From positions 1,763,011 through 1,827,010 of the forward strand of contig NW_006921537.1 of assembly GCF_000340215.1 (NCBI RefSeq): a stretch of DNA of 64,000 bases, given 5' to 3'. This document shows positions 47,436 through 58,611 of the stretch, one piece after another. Made by a program: the position numbers and the translations under genes. Below the pieces are notes generated by a model. The model did not search any database and was not told where the DNA came from. It saw nothing but the letters and a program-made list of their open reading frames with translations. Position 1 is the first letter of the stretch; every line of letters begins with the position of its first letter. The DNA comes from Pseudocercospora fijiensis CIRAD86. Lineage: Eukaryota; Ascomycota; Dothideomycetes; Mycosphaerellales; Mycosphaerellaceae.

Positions 47436-48591
47436 CGAGGCAGGATATGAGCACGCAGGGCTGTGATTTTGACGAAGGAAAACACATGTCAGGGCGACTT
47501 TGGAAGGCATTCTGGCGTATGTTGGCATCTGGTGTTTTATGTTTTAGCGCTCTGATGAGGCTGGCGTTCATGGCACCGCCGGCGGGCACGCGGAAAAGAG
47601 CGTTGAATGTTAGGATTGAGCTGCATGGGGCGCATGATTGACGATACTGGTGTTTGGCAGTGCTGCTCGTTTGCTGTTTGGGAAGCATTACCTGGGGAGT
47701 TGCAGACATTGCATCCATATATGATGTGTTGACGGCCGCTTTCAACTGCTGCGCTTTGTTCCACTCTGCTTTTGCGTGCGGGCATCGCTAAGGTTAGGAG
47801 GACCGCCCGGGCCGTCCCGCTGGTCAGAACTACGTCATATGGAAAGCGTCAACTTCCAGAATCCACATCAAGCACTTGGCCTTGTCGCGGCGGCGCTAAA
47901 ATTTCGCAAGTGATGCGTGGTCGGTTTGCGGCGAGAAGTGCGAGAGGCCTGATCAATCCTGAAGTCTCCAAGCGACTCAAGATTGTGTCCCGAAGGCGAC
48001 GCGGCCTGCCGAGTGGTGCAAGATGCGATGGGCGAAGACAGGCCAGGCACAACCAATGGCCGCGCACAGCAGAGCATATAGATCATATGATAGATGACGG
48101 CGTGGCACGCGTGGCTCAGCTGTCCTTATTGCAAGACTGTCAGGGCAACGATATGGTATGGAAGATGACAGGTACCGCAGTGCATGGCGGGCAGCTAGCC
48201 AAAAAATATCCTATCGCCTATCGGGACACTCACCCAGCGTTTGCGCTTTGCAGCAGCGATGGCGGAAGGAACACGTTTCACAGGGAGGCTGCAGACGATC
48301 GCATCCATAATATGCAGTATTTTGGAGGAGTGAGGTCAGCGGGTGAATGAGTGAACGAATTGTCCCAGGGGACGGGAGCAGCACAGTGCCAGAGTGTGAC
48401 CGTATCTACGTCATCCGCGCCAGGGCCTACCTGCCCACCGTACGCCCAAGCGACGAAGCAAACTCTTAGCAACACCTCAACACCACTGCAGATGAGTTCT
48501 CTTCTCGCACTCGCACTCGCCGGCGCCGTGTCCCAATTGTCTCTCAGGACACACTGCGAGGGGGCAGGACGACCGAGAGCGTGGACCGGCG
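47436..48591. other. Intergenic region and long 5' leader of histidine kinase
   Basis: No gene is supported; the 192-codon open frame at 47772-48350 is Arg/Gly/Ala-rich and uncharacteristic. An ATG at 48492 opens an out-of-frame reading frame that runs past the kinase start to 48680, so if the leader begins upstream of it, it would act as an overlapping upstream ORF. Confidence 0.45.
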
Positions 48592-51500
48592 ATGAAGTCG
48601 TCCCTGCCGCCCAAGGAGACGAGCCACGACGACTCCGAGCACGACGACGGCGACCCGACGCCCACAGACGCACCACCTAGGCCCAGCGCACCTGATACAA
48701 CACCCACGGCGCGCCCGCAGCTGGTGCGATTGCCCCCGGGGCGCCTGACCGAGATCGATCGAAGTCCAGATGACTCTCCACGAGATTCTTCTCAGCGCCG
48801 TGCAGGCCAAAGCCCTGGCGGAGACACGTCTCAGAAGGCTAGACAGCGCGGAACCCGAAACAGCGGAGTGAGGGGCAATACTGCCTCCGTGAACCCGGCG
48901 GAAGCTCATGGCAAACTTGACCATCTGAGGGACGCGCTCGAGCAGACCACGCGACACCCTCAGGTCCGATCGCGCAGAAGTTATGGACAGTCTAGCGCGA
49001 AAGGCGAGAGGAAACGCGTCTCCCCCATCAAGGAGGAGGGCTCACAGGAGTCGCCTGCCTCGCTCAATGCCGCTGTCCTTGGCATTTCCGCAGACGAGCC
49101 GCTGCGCACTGCATCTACAGAGTCCACAGAATCTCAGCGGACCATACGTGGTAGCGTGCCAGCTACACCTTCTGCAAACCAGCCGCTGAGAACGCCGTCT
49201 TACCCGTTTCCCTATGTGCCAGGAACGCCGCGGTGGCGAGATGCCTTACAACACCAACCATTCACAACCTTGTCTCCAACTGACAATACACAGCCAGGCG
49301 TTGAAGCTGGGACGCCTTGCAGAGAAAGCTTTAGTATGAATTCTGGAGGTAGTACGCCGGCTGCTGGTACTGCTTTCATGCCCCCAGGAGAGACCTATCC
49401 ACTTGGGCCAGAAGATCCCAGATTTCCGACACCCAATCTTTACGACCTGGTCTTGCAATTGAACACTGAACCTGGTCTAGAGCAATGGTGGTCCACACTC
49501 GTCCACATTTTACAGGAGAACTTTGGAGCCGAAAGAGCGACGCTCACGCAGCCACTCGACCCTACTGACATTGAGAATGTGCCATGGGGACAGAAAGCTA
49601 CGTGGAGCAGATATGGGCATGAGGAGTACGTCTCACAACCCCCAGGTCAGGGTGCCTTATCGGAGACTCCTGGAGCATTCAAACGCCCGGAAGTGACTAT
49701 CAGGGAGCCTTCGTCTGATACAATCAGTGATCTCAAGCCACAGAAGCTGCATCCTGAAAGGCTGCGACCGCGACTAGAAGCCAGACATTCATATGCGGGA
49801 CACGGCCGCGAGGTAAGGGAAGTGCTTAATACTCTCAACGACCCTCCTTTGAGAGCAAAGCAACGGCCGCAAGGACTGCAGCGAGGAATTACCCATGCAG
49901 CGGGAATGCTTCCCACCATGGGGCCTGATGATATCCCTCCGAAGCGTTTCCCGTCGGCTTACAGCATTCGTCAGGCTTCAGCGACTCTGAGTGATCCTGA
50001 CTTCAGCAGCGTGGCTGGTGGATTGGACACAGGCCCGTACAAAGAGGTTTTCGGCACGTTGCGCGCCCTGGATCAAGAATTACGGCCCCTCGTAGAAGCA
50101 GAAGGTGTCAGCCGTGTCCTGGAGCGCGGCAAAGCAATCGTCATAACAAGAGATTACTCTGATCCCGACAGACCAGCACAATCGCAATCGGCACCTACTG
50201 CCTCGTTGGCCGGAGAATGGCATAGCACTTTTTTTGGCGGCTTCCGGAGCGCACTCACTTCAGAGAACGTTTCATCGCTCTTCAAAGACTACCAGGAGTA
50301 TGAGCAGCATCCGCCTTCGCCGTGGGCGCAATCGCCTGCGCCGTCACCGGCCATCCAAGCAGACGAAGAAATCAATCCCTTCTTCGCATCTGATGATCAG
50401 CTGCTCGAAGAGACGTTCAACTCCAACATCAGCCCTCAGGACTACACCAGGTACGAGCAAGTCGAAGCTATCGGCGTCGATCATGCAAGTACTGTACTTC
50501 ACATTCCTCTGGTTCATCCTACCTTGTCGCAGCCCATGCAGCGACAACGCCTGAAGTCACAGAGGCAGCCACAGAACGCAGGAACTCCTCACCTTCAGCG
50601 CACCAATACAGCCGACCTGGACAGGAAAGTACCCATCGCCATCTTGTCCATCCTTGTTCCCATTGTGCCATATCCTGGAAATTTGGCGCACAGCCTGAAG
50701 CTGCTTGGACCTCACCTTGCTACCTCTTTCCAGATCTCACAGCAATTTTCTATAGCGCAGGCACATGCTCACAGCATACAGCAACGTAGAACGATCACAG
50801 GACCGCCAATGACCATTGAACCTGCTTCACTCGAAGACATTATGAATGTCGAACTCGAGGAGATTCCAGGGTCGATTTCAGGCAGTGTAACGAGTCCATC
50901 TGACTACTCCGGCCGCTCACGAGTCAGTCCTTCAGGTTCAATTGTCGGCACTCCAGGTTGGGACCCTGCATCTCATGGATGGACACAGAGCAGGTCTGTC
51001 GCTGGTACTCCTGCTTTCTCTGGTTCAGAGATGGTCGATAATTATTTTGATGCCAAAAAGCGAACTGCACATCGAGCAAGCAATGCCAGCGCAAGTGCAG
51101 CGCAGACTCCTGCAAAGTCAACGAAGAAGCCTTCCTCCTCCGACAGCCGGATAGCGATCGACGATGTTTCAAGGGCGCCGAGGAACGAACGAAGACCAAG
51201 TCGCAATTCAAGTGCCAAGGAGGACAGGTCACCCTTGGCGTCATTCACACGAGAGTGGAGTCCACCGCGCTCAGCAGAAGGCTCATCGCCTCAGGAGCAG
51301 AATCGACCCGATCTGCCTGCCTTCCCGGCATTTCAAAAGACAAAGCCTCATTCATTGCTCCACTCCTATGGAGCCGATCTGCAATCAACGTTCGGTATAA
51401 CACCGACCGCCCATGTCCCTGGTATTTTGCAAAGCCCAGGGATTGGCGCGCATTCGCGCAAAGGCTCCTACCCGGAAGACATGCCACCGCCATCTGAGCG

Positions 51501-54500
51501 TTTGCTGAGAACCATCATTGATTCCGTACCCGTCCAAATCTTTACTGCTCAACCGGAGTCAGGCAATCTAACATGGGTGAACTCGAAGTTTCTCATCTAC
51601 CGTGGTCAAGAAGCGCGACAAGTGCTCAATGATCCGTGGGCCGCGATTCATCCACAAGAGCGGAATCAGTTCATGGATTCATGGCGGCGATCACTGAGGT
51701 CTGATCAGCAATTGCAGCAAAAGGTCAGGCTCCAAAGATTTGACGGAAAATATCGCTGGTTCTACGTCAGAGCTGCGCCGCTCAAGGACAAGCATCAGAA
51801 AGTAGTGCATTGGATCGGCACTATGATGGATTTCCATGAGCAGCAGATTGCCGAACACAACGCGGCTCGGCAGGCCGAAACGGCAGCATCTGAGAAGAAG
51901 TATCGTGCACTTGCCAACTCCAGCCCACAGATTGTGTTCGCCGTCAGCAGATCTAAGGGAGTTACATTCTGCAACACGCAATGGCTGTCGTACTCGGGAC
52001 AGTCGGAGGCTCAAGCTCTTGGCGCAGGCTTCATGGAGCATGTCCATCCGGACGATCTGGTCAAATGCCGTCTGCCTACGTTTGATGGAGACCAGACAAC
52101 ACCTACAAATGTGCCGACCTCACTGCCAACGGAACCAAGACGTACCATGTCGAACTCTGCATCAAGCGATTCGTCAGAAACCGAGAGACCCGGGTCCATA
52201 GCAGAATCGACATCGTCACCAATCGCTCAAATGCCGCAGAAGAAGCTTTCTGAGCTTGCTAGCACCGGCATTTTAAAAGTTTCCCACGATGCAGATGGAC
52301 GTCCCTCGTACTCCACTGAAGTACGTCTCAAGTCGAAAGATGGCGACTACCGGTGGCATCTTGTGCGCGTCTTGCTTGCAGAGCCATCAATGAAGCAAGA
52401 GAGTGCCGAAGAAACCTGGTATGGGACCTGCACGGACATCAACGATCACAAGGCGCTGGAACGAGACCTCAAGACCGCCATGGACGAGAAGACCAGATTC
52501 TTAAGCAACATGTCGCATGAGATTCGAACTCCTCTCAATGGTATCACAGGCATGGTGAACTTCCTGATCGACAGCAGTCTGACTACGGAGCAAATGGAAC
52601 ACGTCAACATCATTCGTGCCAGCACTGAAGGTCTTCGAGGCTTGATCAACGACATCCTCGACCTGTCCAAAGCGGAAGCTGGTATGATTCAGCTCAACTG
52701 CGATTGGCTATACGTTCGCGCTTTAATTGAGGAAGTCAACGACCTCACTTCAGCCATGGCTGTCGACAAAGGCTTGGAGCTTAACTACATTGTGGAGGAA
52801 AACGTGCCATCGCAAGTCAAGGGCGACCGCTTCCGCATACGCCAGATATTGCTGAACATTGTGGGCAATGCGATCAAGTTTACCCAAACTGGCGAGGTGT
52901 TCATCCGCTGTAGCGTCGAGGATGAAGACATCCATCTGTCGCCAAACGAAATGTACATCAAATTTGATGTGGTGGACAGCGGACCTGGCTTCACTGAGAA
53001 GGAGGCCGAGTCCCTGTTTAAACGTTTCAGTCAAATCGATGGCACCAGCACAAGACAACACGGCGGTACTGGTCTTGGTCTCGTCATTTCGAAGCAGCTT
53101 GCGCAGTTACACGGTGGCGACATGAGCGCCAAGGGCGTTCCTGATCAGGGCTCCACCTTCACTTTCTACATCAAGACCAACCTGCCCTCGGAGAACGACA
53201 GACCACCTATTCCTGCTTCGACGCCTGCGCCCACCTCTGGTGCCTCTATTCCAATGCTACCAATTTCGCCAGGTGTAGGACCTCTTCCAGTGCTATCAAA
53301 AGTGCCCTCTATGTCGTCTGAGCAGGCCATACCTTCTCCGACCATGCCCAGATTTGCGCCCGAAGTCACTCAGACTCCGTCGCAGTATGGCGACACCGGT
53401 AAAGAATCACCATCAGTGTCGTCTGCTAGCTCTGATCCATCTATTCGATCCGCCGTACGCACCAACAGTCTCCGCTCCGAGCGTTCATCTGTCTCGTCTG
53501 TACCTGAAGTCACCGTGCAGCCTGCGCAGATGAAGTTGTCAATGCCGCCGGTCGACATGAGGTCGCGCGCTAATAGCGCCTCTTCACGATCGATTGATGC
53601 ATCACTCACATCAAACCCTGCACAGACACTGAAGGTTCCTACTGGCGGGCTATCTCCACCACCGATGTTCTCCATCTTGGTCGTTGCACCACTCAAGTAC
53701 ACTCGCGAAGCTACTGTACGGCATATCGATCAGACGTTACCTAAAAACGTTCCGCATCAAATCACATCTCGCGAAACATATGCCGAGTGTCGAGAACTGC
53801 TTGGCGGGAATGAGCCTGTGATCTTTACCCACGTTGTCGCCGTGCTTCAGGACGTGGAAGAGATCATAATGCTGATGGATGAAATACTGGGTTCGCCACA
53901 CTCGACTACAGCTATAGTGCTCATCACGGATCTTTCGCAGAGGAAGAGGATCATGGAGCAGCAGCCAAAATATGACTACGACCAGCTCGTCAATGATCGA
54001 AGAGTCCGATTCGTCTTCAAACCGCTGAAGCCGTCCAGATTCGGTCTCATATTCGATCCTCAGAAAGAGCGCGAAATGAGCTTAGACCGCAACCAAGACA
54101 GCGCTCAGCAAGCAGCTGTAACTCAAAAGCAGGTTTTCGAAGAGCTCGCCCGCCGGCTTGGCAATAAGGACAAACGAGTGCTGTTGGTCGAGGACAACAG
54201 GGTCAATCAGATGGTCATTCTGAAGTTTTTGGCCAAAGTCAGCATCAAGGTCGATACGGCGCTGGATGGCGTGCAATGCACCGAAAAAGTCTTCTCTCAG
54301 ACTCATGGATATTACTCGATCATTCTTTGCGATCTGCACATGCCCAACAAAGACGGCTACCAAACGTGCAAGGATATTCGCAAATGGGAGAAGAAGCAGC
54401 GCTATCCTTATCTTCCTATCATCGCGCTGAGTGCGAACGTTCTAGACGATGTGTACCAGAAGTGCGTGGAGGCCGGCTTTAACAGCTACATGACGAAGCC

Positions 54501-54615
54501 GGTGGATTTCAAGGAATTGTCTACAGTCTTGATGACATTCATGGATCCCAGCGACCCAGATAAGCCTCACGAGCTCATGAAGAAGAAGGCAAAGGATGCC
54601 AGGAAGAAAGCTTGA
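48592..54615 (+). CDS. Hybrid histidine kinase with GAF-like, two PAS and receiver domains
   Basis: 2007 residues in one uninterrupted exon. Order: Ser/Pro-rich disordered N terminus (1-275); a GAF-like region starting near YDLVLQLNTEPGLEQWW (284); a further disordered linker; PAS 1 (about 970-1085); PAS 2 (about 1104-1290, split by a Ser/Thr insert); HisKA with the phosphoacceptor His1309 in SHEIRTPLNG; HATPase with N box LNIVGNAIKF (about 1422-1431), DSGPGF and HGGTGLGL (1490-1497); a degenerate receiver-like fold (about 1692-1830) lacking the phospho-Asp motif; and a full receiver with Glu/Asp pair at 1867/1868, phospho-Asp1914 (CDLHMPNKDG) and Lys1969 (MTKPVD). No transmembrane segment, so a cytosolic sensor that should pass phosphate through an Ypd1-type phosphotransfer protein. 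The fungal kinase group is not assigned. Confidence 0.93.
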   Translation: MKSSLPPKETSHDDSEHDDGDPTPTDAPPRPSAPDTTPTARPQLVRLPPGRLTEIDRSPDDSPRDSSQRRAGQSPGGDTSQKARQRGTRNSGVRGNTASVNPAEAHGKLDHLRDALEQTTRHPQVRSRRSYGQSSAKGERKRVSPIKEEGSQESPASLNAAVLGISADEPLRTASTESTESQRTIRGSVPATPSANQPLRTPSYPFPYVPGTPRWRDALQHQPFTTLSPTDNTQPGVEAGTPCRESFSMNSGGSTPAAGTAFMPPGETYPLGPEDPRFPTPNLYDLVLQLNTEPGLEQWWSTLVHILQENFGAERATLTQPLDPTDIENVPWGQKATWSRYGHEEYVSQPPGQGALSETPGAFKRPEVTIREPSSDTISDLKPQKLHPERLRPRLEARHSYAGHGREVREVLNTLNDPPLRAKQRPQGLQRGITHAAGMLPTMGPDDIPPKRFPSAYSIRQASATLSDPDFSSVAGGLDTGPYKEVFGTLRALDQELRPLVEAEGVSRVLERGKAIVITRDYSDPDRPAQSQSAPTASLAGEWHSTFFGGFRSALTSENVSSLFKDYQEYEQHPPSPWAQSPAPSPAIQADEEINPFFASDDQLLEETFNSNISPQDYTRYEQVEAIGVDHASTVLHIPLVHPTLSQPMQRQRLKSQRQPQNAGTPHLQRTNTADLDRKVPIAILSILVPIVPYPGNLAHSLKLLGPHLATSFQISQQFSIAQAHAHSIQQRRTITGPPMTIEPASLEDIMNVELEEIPGSISGSVTSPSDYSGRSRVSPSGSIVGTPGWDPASHGWTQSRSVAGTPAFSGSEMVDNYFDAKKRTAHRASNASASAAQTPAKSTKKPSSSDSRIAIDDVSRAPRNERRPSRNSSAKEDRSPLASFTREWSPPRSAEGSSPQEQNRPDLPAFPAFQKTKPHSLLHSYGADLQSTFGITPTAHVPGILQSPGIGAHSRKGSYPEDMPPPSERLLRTIIDSVPVQIFTAQPESGNLTWVNSKFLIYRGQEARQVLNDPWAAIHPQERNQFMDSWRRSLRSDQQLQQKVRLQRFDGKYRWFYVRAAPLKDKHQKVVHWIGTMMDFHEQQIAEHNAARQAETAASEKKYRALANSSPQIVFAVSRSKGVTFCNTQWLSYSGQSEAQALGAGFMEHVHPDDLVKCRLPTFDGDQTTPTNVPTSLPTEPRRTMSNSASSDSSETERPGSIAESTSSPIAQMPQKKLSELASTGILKVSHDADGRPSYSTEVRLKSKDGDYRWHLVRVLLAEPSMKQESAEETWYGTCTDINDHKALERDLKTAMDEKTRFLSNMSHEIRTPLNGITGMVNFLIDSSLTTEQMEHVNIIRASTEGLRGLINDILDLSKAEAGMIQLNCDWLYVRALIEEVNDLTSAMAVDKGLELNYIVEENVPSQVKGDRFRIRQILLNIVGNAIKFTQTGEVFIRCSVEDEDIHLSPNEMYIKFDVVDSGPGFTEKEAESLFKRFSQIDGTSTRQHGGTGLGLVISKQLAQLHGGDMSAKGVPDQGSTFTFYIKTNLPSENDRPPIPASTPAPTSGASIPMLPISPGVGPLPVLSKVPSMSSEQAIPSPTMPRFAPEVTQTPSQYGDTGKESPSVSSASSDPSIRSAVRTNSLRSERSSVSSVPEVTVQPAQMKLSMPPVDMRSRANSASSRSIDASLTSNPAQTLKVPTGGLSPPPMFSILVVAPLKYTREATVRHIDQTLPKNVPHQITSRETYAECRELLGGNEPVIFTHVVAVLQDVEEIIMLMDEILGSPHSTTAIVLITDLSQRKRIMEQQPKYDYDQLVNDRRVRFVFKPLKPSRFGLIFDPQKEREMSLDRNQDSAQQAAVTQKQVFEELARRLGNKDKRVLLVEDNRVNQMVILKFLAKVSIKVDTALDGVQCTEKVFSQTHGYYSIILCDLHMPNKDGYQTCKDIRKWEKKQRYPYLPIIALSANVLDDVYQKCVEAGFNSYMTKPVDFKELSTVLMTFMDPSDPDKPHELMKKKAKDARKKA

Positions 54616-55101
54616 TCAGCAAGATTAGATCACAAAGAGAGCACACAGAAACGATGTCACACGGACTATTTAGGGGAAGCGATGGAGTTCTTCTTTTAGG
54701 AAAGCAGGGTAGGCGTGGGATGGCGGTGGATGACTTTTTTCTGTTTCCCTGTCAGCGAAGGCGTTGCGCTCAATATCTCAGCATGGCATAGATCGGAGGG
54801 AAGCCAACGGCGTCTTGTCGTTTGAAATTTGCATTTGGGCTGGCGTTCGGAATGGTCATTGGCATGTGGGCTTATGAGTGAGCGAGGAATACTTCTTGTA
54901 GTATACTAGATTCCTGTTTGACGTGGCGGGAGGATTGTTCTCCTTTTCTGGGATGCTTCTAATACCTACAATTGAACATCAGGTACCTAGAAGTCGGCTT
55001 TATGGGTCTCAAGCTCGTGTAGCGCATCAGTCAATTTTCTCCCTGCTGAGTACTAGTGAGGGATGATGGTGCGAGCATGCTAATAAGAGGGAAAGAGTAC
55101 G
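54616..55101. other. Intergenic region between convergent genes
   Basis: 3' flanks of the histidine kinase (+) and the MFS transporter (-). No gene or repeat seen. Confidence 0.5.
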
Positions 55102-57057
55102 CTAGTGCACTTTGTCTGTAATATCTCCGTTCCGTTCAAGGACTTCAGCCTCGTTGATTTCTGGCTTGTCCTCCACTTCCTTACTCCGATCATCCTTTTT
55201 CACAGACCTCCATTCAATCGCCAGACTACCTGCAAGCGTAGCACAAGCCAAGGCAAGGACCAAATACCAAGTATCTAAAGTACTCCTGTGGATCCAAAAC
55301 AGCACCTCATGCACTCTATCGTGTGATACATGTCTCACAAGCTCCGTCAATCCTCTTTCGTCAACAGCGTTTTCTCCAGAGAGAAAATCTTGAAGCTGGT
55401 TGGTGAAGATGACTTGCGCAATCGATACCATCACAGCCGGACCAAATGCTGACCCGAACAGCAGTACTGAAAGACCAATTGACACATCTCCGTCAAGGAA
55501 TACTGTTTGTACAGCCGTCGTCGGACCTGTAGAGCCAACTCCATACCCAAGACCAAAAACTCCGGTGTACAGAATTCGCTTCGCGAGATTTGTATCCACT
55601 CCGAAGGTCGTCACGAGTCCGGCGGCAATCGACATGGTGATTGAAGCGAAGATCATAAAGGATGCGTAGTAGCCGCATGCACTCGTGCCGAAGCCTGAGA
55701 GTATGGCTCCAACCGTCGCGATTAGTAGGATCGGGAGCATTAAGAGACCGCTTTGGGCTGGCGTGTAGCCTTGCACTACTTGATAGTAGATTGGTAGGTA
55801 GTACTCTCAGGTATTGCCGGCGCTGTTTTGGAATAGGACGAAGGTGAGGCTTGTAAGTAAGGTTCGATTTTTGAGAATGCGGATGGGTAGGGCTGCCGCT
55901 TCACCGCGTCGAATCTGGTTGTAGGCAAAGATGACGGCGAGAGTTGTGGAGGTTACAAGGAGGGCGATTATCTAGAAGTCGTCGTGAGCATGTATGCTAA
56001 GAAGCCTGAGATGGGGCTCACTGTGCTGCTGTGCCAAGGATACCTCGTACCAGCCCAGGAAAAGGCCAGGAAGAGACATGTCAGTGCTGGGAGTAATATC
56101 AACGTGCTCAAGAAGTCCATTTCTTTGAGCTTGTCGCCGAGAGTCAGGCGTTCTGCTTCGTTTGAGCTGGCTTCTACTTTCTCTTCGAAGCAGAAGAAGG
56201 TCAATAGTAGTGTGGCGCCTCCGAGTGGCACAGCAATGTAAAAGCACCATCTCCATCCGATGGTCTGCGTGATTGCACCTCCAATCAGAGGACCAGCGAC
56301 TGTCGTTAAGCCTTCTATAGCGCCCCAAAGCCCTAGAAAGGTAGGACGTATGCGAAGAGGAGTCGAGTGGGTGAGCATGATGTAAGCTCCAGCGTCAAGA
56401 CCGGCTGTCCCAATTCCTGCGGCTGCTCTACCGATTATGAGCATTGTCGACGAGACTGCTGTGCCGCAAAGAAGAGAGCCAAGAAAGGAGAAGATGTTGG
56501 CGACGAGGAAGATGCGCTTGATTGGGAAGAGTTTGTAGGCTTTGCCGTACCTTGCTTTTCATCAGCGGCTGGAGCACGGTCTTTCGTGATGGAGAATGGT
56601 TACAAGAATTGAAATGAGCACTGTGTGAGACGAAAGGCAACGGAATACCAACCAACGTCCGCACTCGTGTGGAAGTGATCTGTGATTCGAGGCACTTGAT
56701 CGGATTAGCAATTCTTCCATTTCATCGTCCGTTACATAGACCGGCTGTCACACCTGCTGTGGCGACAATGCTCATGTCTAAAGCGCTAAGCACAATGACC
56801 GCACCAAGATTGAGCATAAGGAGCCATAGTTTGAGTCCTGTCGGATATTGAGATGCTCTGGTCTCCTCTGCGCCAGCCTTCTTATCATGTGGAAAGTCTG
56901 GCACTCCTTCAGTTTCTGTCTTGACTTCCTTGCCGAAATGGCGCGCGACCTCGTCGGCTGCATCATGGTCGGCTTGGATAGCAGAGTTCTGCTGATAGTG
57001 GTGTTTAGAGTGCACATCATTCGTCGTAGCGCTCAGATTCACGTCTGAATATGACAT
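55102..57057 (-). pseudogene. DHA2-type MFS efflux transporter with one in-frame stop
   Basis: Four exons can be joined with correct phase: 57057-56754, 56694-56604, 56550-56022, 55971-55102 (597 codons). The N terminus is hydrophilic; then LDMSIVATAVP (TMS 1), [65 protein letters not shown] with the antiporter-type motif, and later QGYTPAQSGLLMLPIL. This is the 14-helix DHA2 drug:proton antiporter pattern of the plasma membrane. In exon 4 a TGA at 55807-55809 interrupts SAGNT-stop-EYYLPIYYQ, where family members usually carry Trp, Val or similar. Everything else is intact, so this is a young pseudogene, a sequencing error, or readthrough. The change is not of the RIP type. Confidence 0.78.
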
Positions 57058-57242
57058 TGGAAGGGTCTGTCGCGCTCCAATCTATGAAGGACAGCGAAGA
57101 AGTGATGCAAACACTGAGAGATTAGCTCAGTACGATCCTGGTACGCAAGCCCCGCCATGCAAGGCAAGGCTGCGAGGCGGTGAATTGGTGCTGCCTGAAT
57201 TGGTGCCTTGCGCGGCGCGTCTGAGGGTCACCACAAGATAGA
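57058..57242. other. Intergenic region upstream of MFS gene
   Basis: Short spacer; no element recognised. Confidence 0.4.
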
Positions 57243-58360
57243 TCATGTTGTCGACCGGATCTCATCTTTCAGATATGGATGCTCGAGTGCCTAGCGAAAG
57301 TCAGCATTCTATGGTTCAGACAAGTCAACTGCAGGCACACCTCATTAGCAGTCAAACGCCAAGCAGATTCGTATTGAACCATATGTCTGACAAGATTCCT
57401 GGCTTCAGCTTCGGCGTCAGGTAGAATATCTTCCCAAGTCTTTGCAGGGTACTTGGTGAAATTCATCTTGCCCCAGTCAGGCATTCTCTCGGCTTCTGGC
57501 CAAGTCGTGAGGTCTGGCGTTCCCAATTTCTGGAACATGCTCTTGATGAGAGCTAGCTCGCTTCCCAAGTCACCTGCATCAAACAGCGTCTCGCGATTAA
57601 GGCATACGACTTGTGCTGCTACGCAGCCCGCTGCCCACATATCCAGGACCGAGTCGTAGGAAGAGTAGCCGAAGAGAAGCTCAGGTGGGCGATAACAGGT
57701 AGTGCCGACATCGAGCATCTTCTGGTCTGAAGGCTCTGAAGCCGGATCGTCAGCGCACCAAGCAATACCGAAGTCGGCAAGATATGCTGGTCCGGCAATG
57801 CCAGCGAGGAGAATGTTTGAGGGCTTGATATCGCGATGGATAATGTTCAGACGATGGAGGTGGGCCAGAGCACTAAAGAGGTCTCGCAGGATTGACCGCC
57901 GTGACTGCGATGTCAGCTGTTTCGTGTGCAACAGCATGTTCAGGTCATGTGGCATATAAGGAAAGGCCAGCACGAAAGATCCTCCGGCTTGATAGAACGT
58001 CTCTAGCAAGGGTATGGTGTGGTCACTCTTCGCCTTCGCCAAGATCCTTGCCTCTCGATGAGAGTCGTGAGGCGGCGTCATCATGGAAGGATTGGTGAGC
58101 TTCAATGCCACGACCTTTGGCGTCTTGCTGCCAGGATGTGGTTCAGGATGGATAGCGCGGAAAAGCTCGGAGAACAGGCCGTCTGCAAAGTGCTGTGCAT
58201 TCAGATACTTGCCAATTCGAGCTCCAGTCTGAGGAAGATTTGGGGAGATGTGTTCGTCGGCATGCTGGTCTTCTGCCGGTCCACGCTCAGCAGCAGCAAG
58301 AAGCAACTGCACAGACTTTGCACAGAGCTCGTGATACTCGTGCTGCTGGACGTCAGCCAT
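57243..58360 (-). CDS. CDK-family protein kinase, CSK1-like
   Basis: Two exons: 58360-57341 and 57290-57243, giving 355 residues. Splicing the last intron turns an odd C terminus into ALEHPYLKDEIRSTT, a normal kinase end. Kinase features: a weak Gly-rich loop, ATP-binding Lys87 in VVALKLT, catalytic HRDIKPSN (His175-Asn182, Asp177), DFG at 196-198, activation segment ending VGTTCYRPPEL, and MWAAGCVAAQ. The poor Gly-loop and the CDK-like remainder resemble fission yeast Csk1-type kinases, which phosphorylate CDK activation loops; the assignment is by resemblance only. The start at 58360 overlaps the stop of the small ORF upstream (TGATG). Confidence 0.75.
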
Positions 58361-58611
58361 CACACATCGAGCGCTGGCATACGGCGTACCAGTGACAGTG
58401 CATCTTTCCTTGCTTTCTCCTCTGTGGCCTTGGCGTACTTGCGTGCCTCTGCAGGCTGACAATCGGGGTGGGCGGTTTTATATGCCGACACGCTGAATAT
58501 GGTCAGCGCGCTTGCCAGGACGCACTCGGAAATGTAGGCACTCACTTGCATTTTCGTAGTCTCACTCAGCCTGTCGGAGAAGGAGACGGCCTTGCGCCAA
58601 TCCTGGGCCAT
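58360..58611 (-). CDS. Small ORF overlapping kinase start, function unknown
   Basis: 83 codons from ATG 58611 (MAQDWRKAVSFSDRLSETTK) to a TGA that shares bases with the kinase ATG at 58360. The C-terminal part, AHPDCQPAEARKYAKATEEK, is protein-like and Ala/Lys/Glu-rich. A GTGAGT donor and an ATATTCAG acceptor bracket 53 bases in the middle; splicing them would produce a short truncated peptide, so either the unspliced ORF is made or the region is just the kinase leader. It may be a real small protein, an upstream ORF controlling the kinase, or a chance frame. Confidence 0.4.
   Translation of the reverse strand: MAQDWRKAVSFSDRLSETTKMQVSAYISECVLASALTIFSVSAYKTAHPDCQPAEARKYAKATEEKARKDALSLVRRMPALDV

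Noticed and set aside
47772..48350. 192-codon plus-strand open frame
   Set aside because: Arg/Ala/Gly-rich composition without motifs; probably a chance frame in GC-rich leader DNA.
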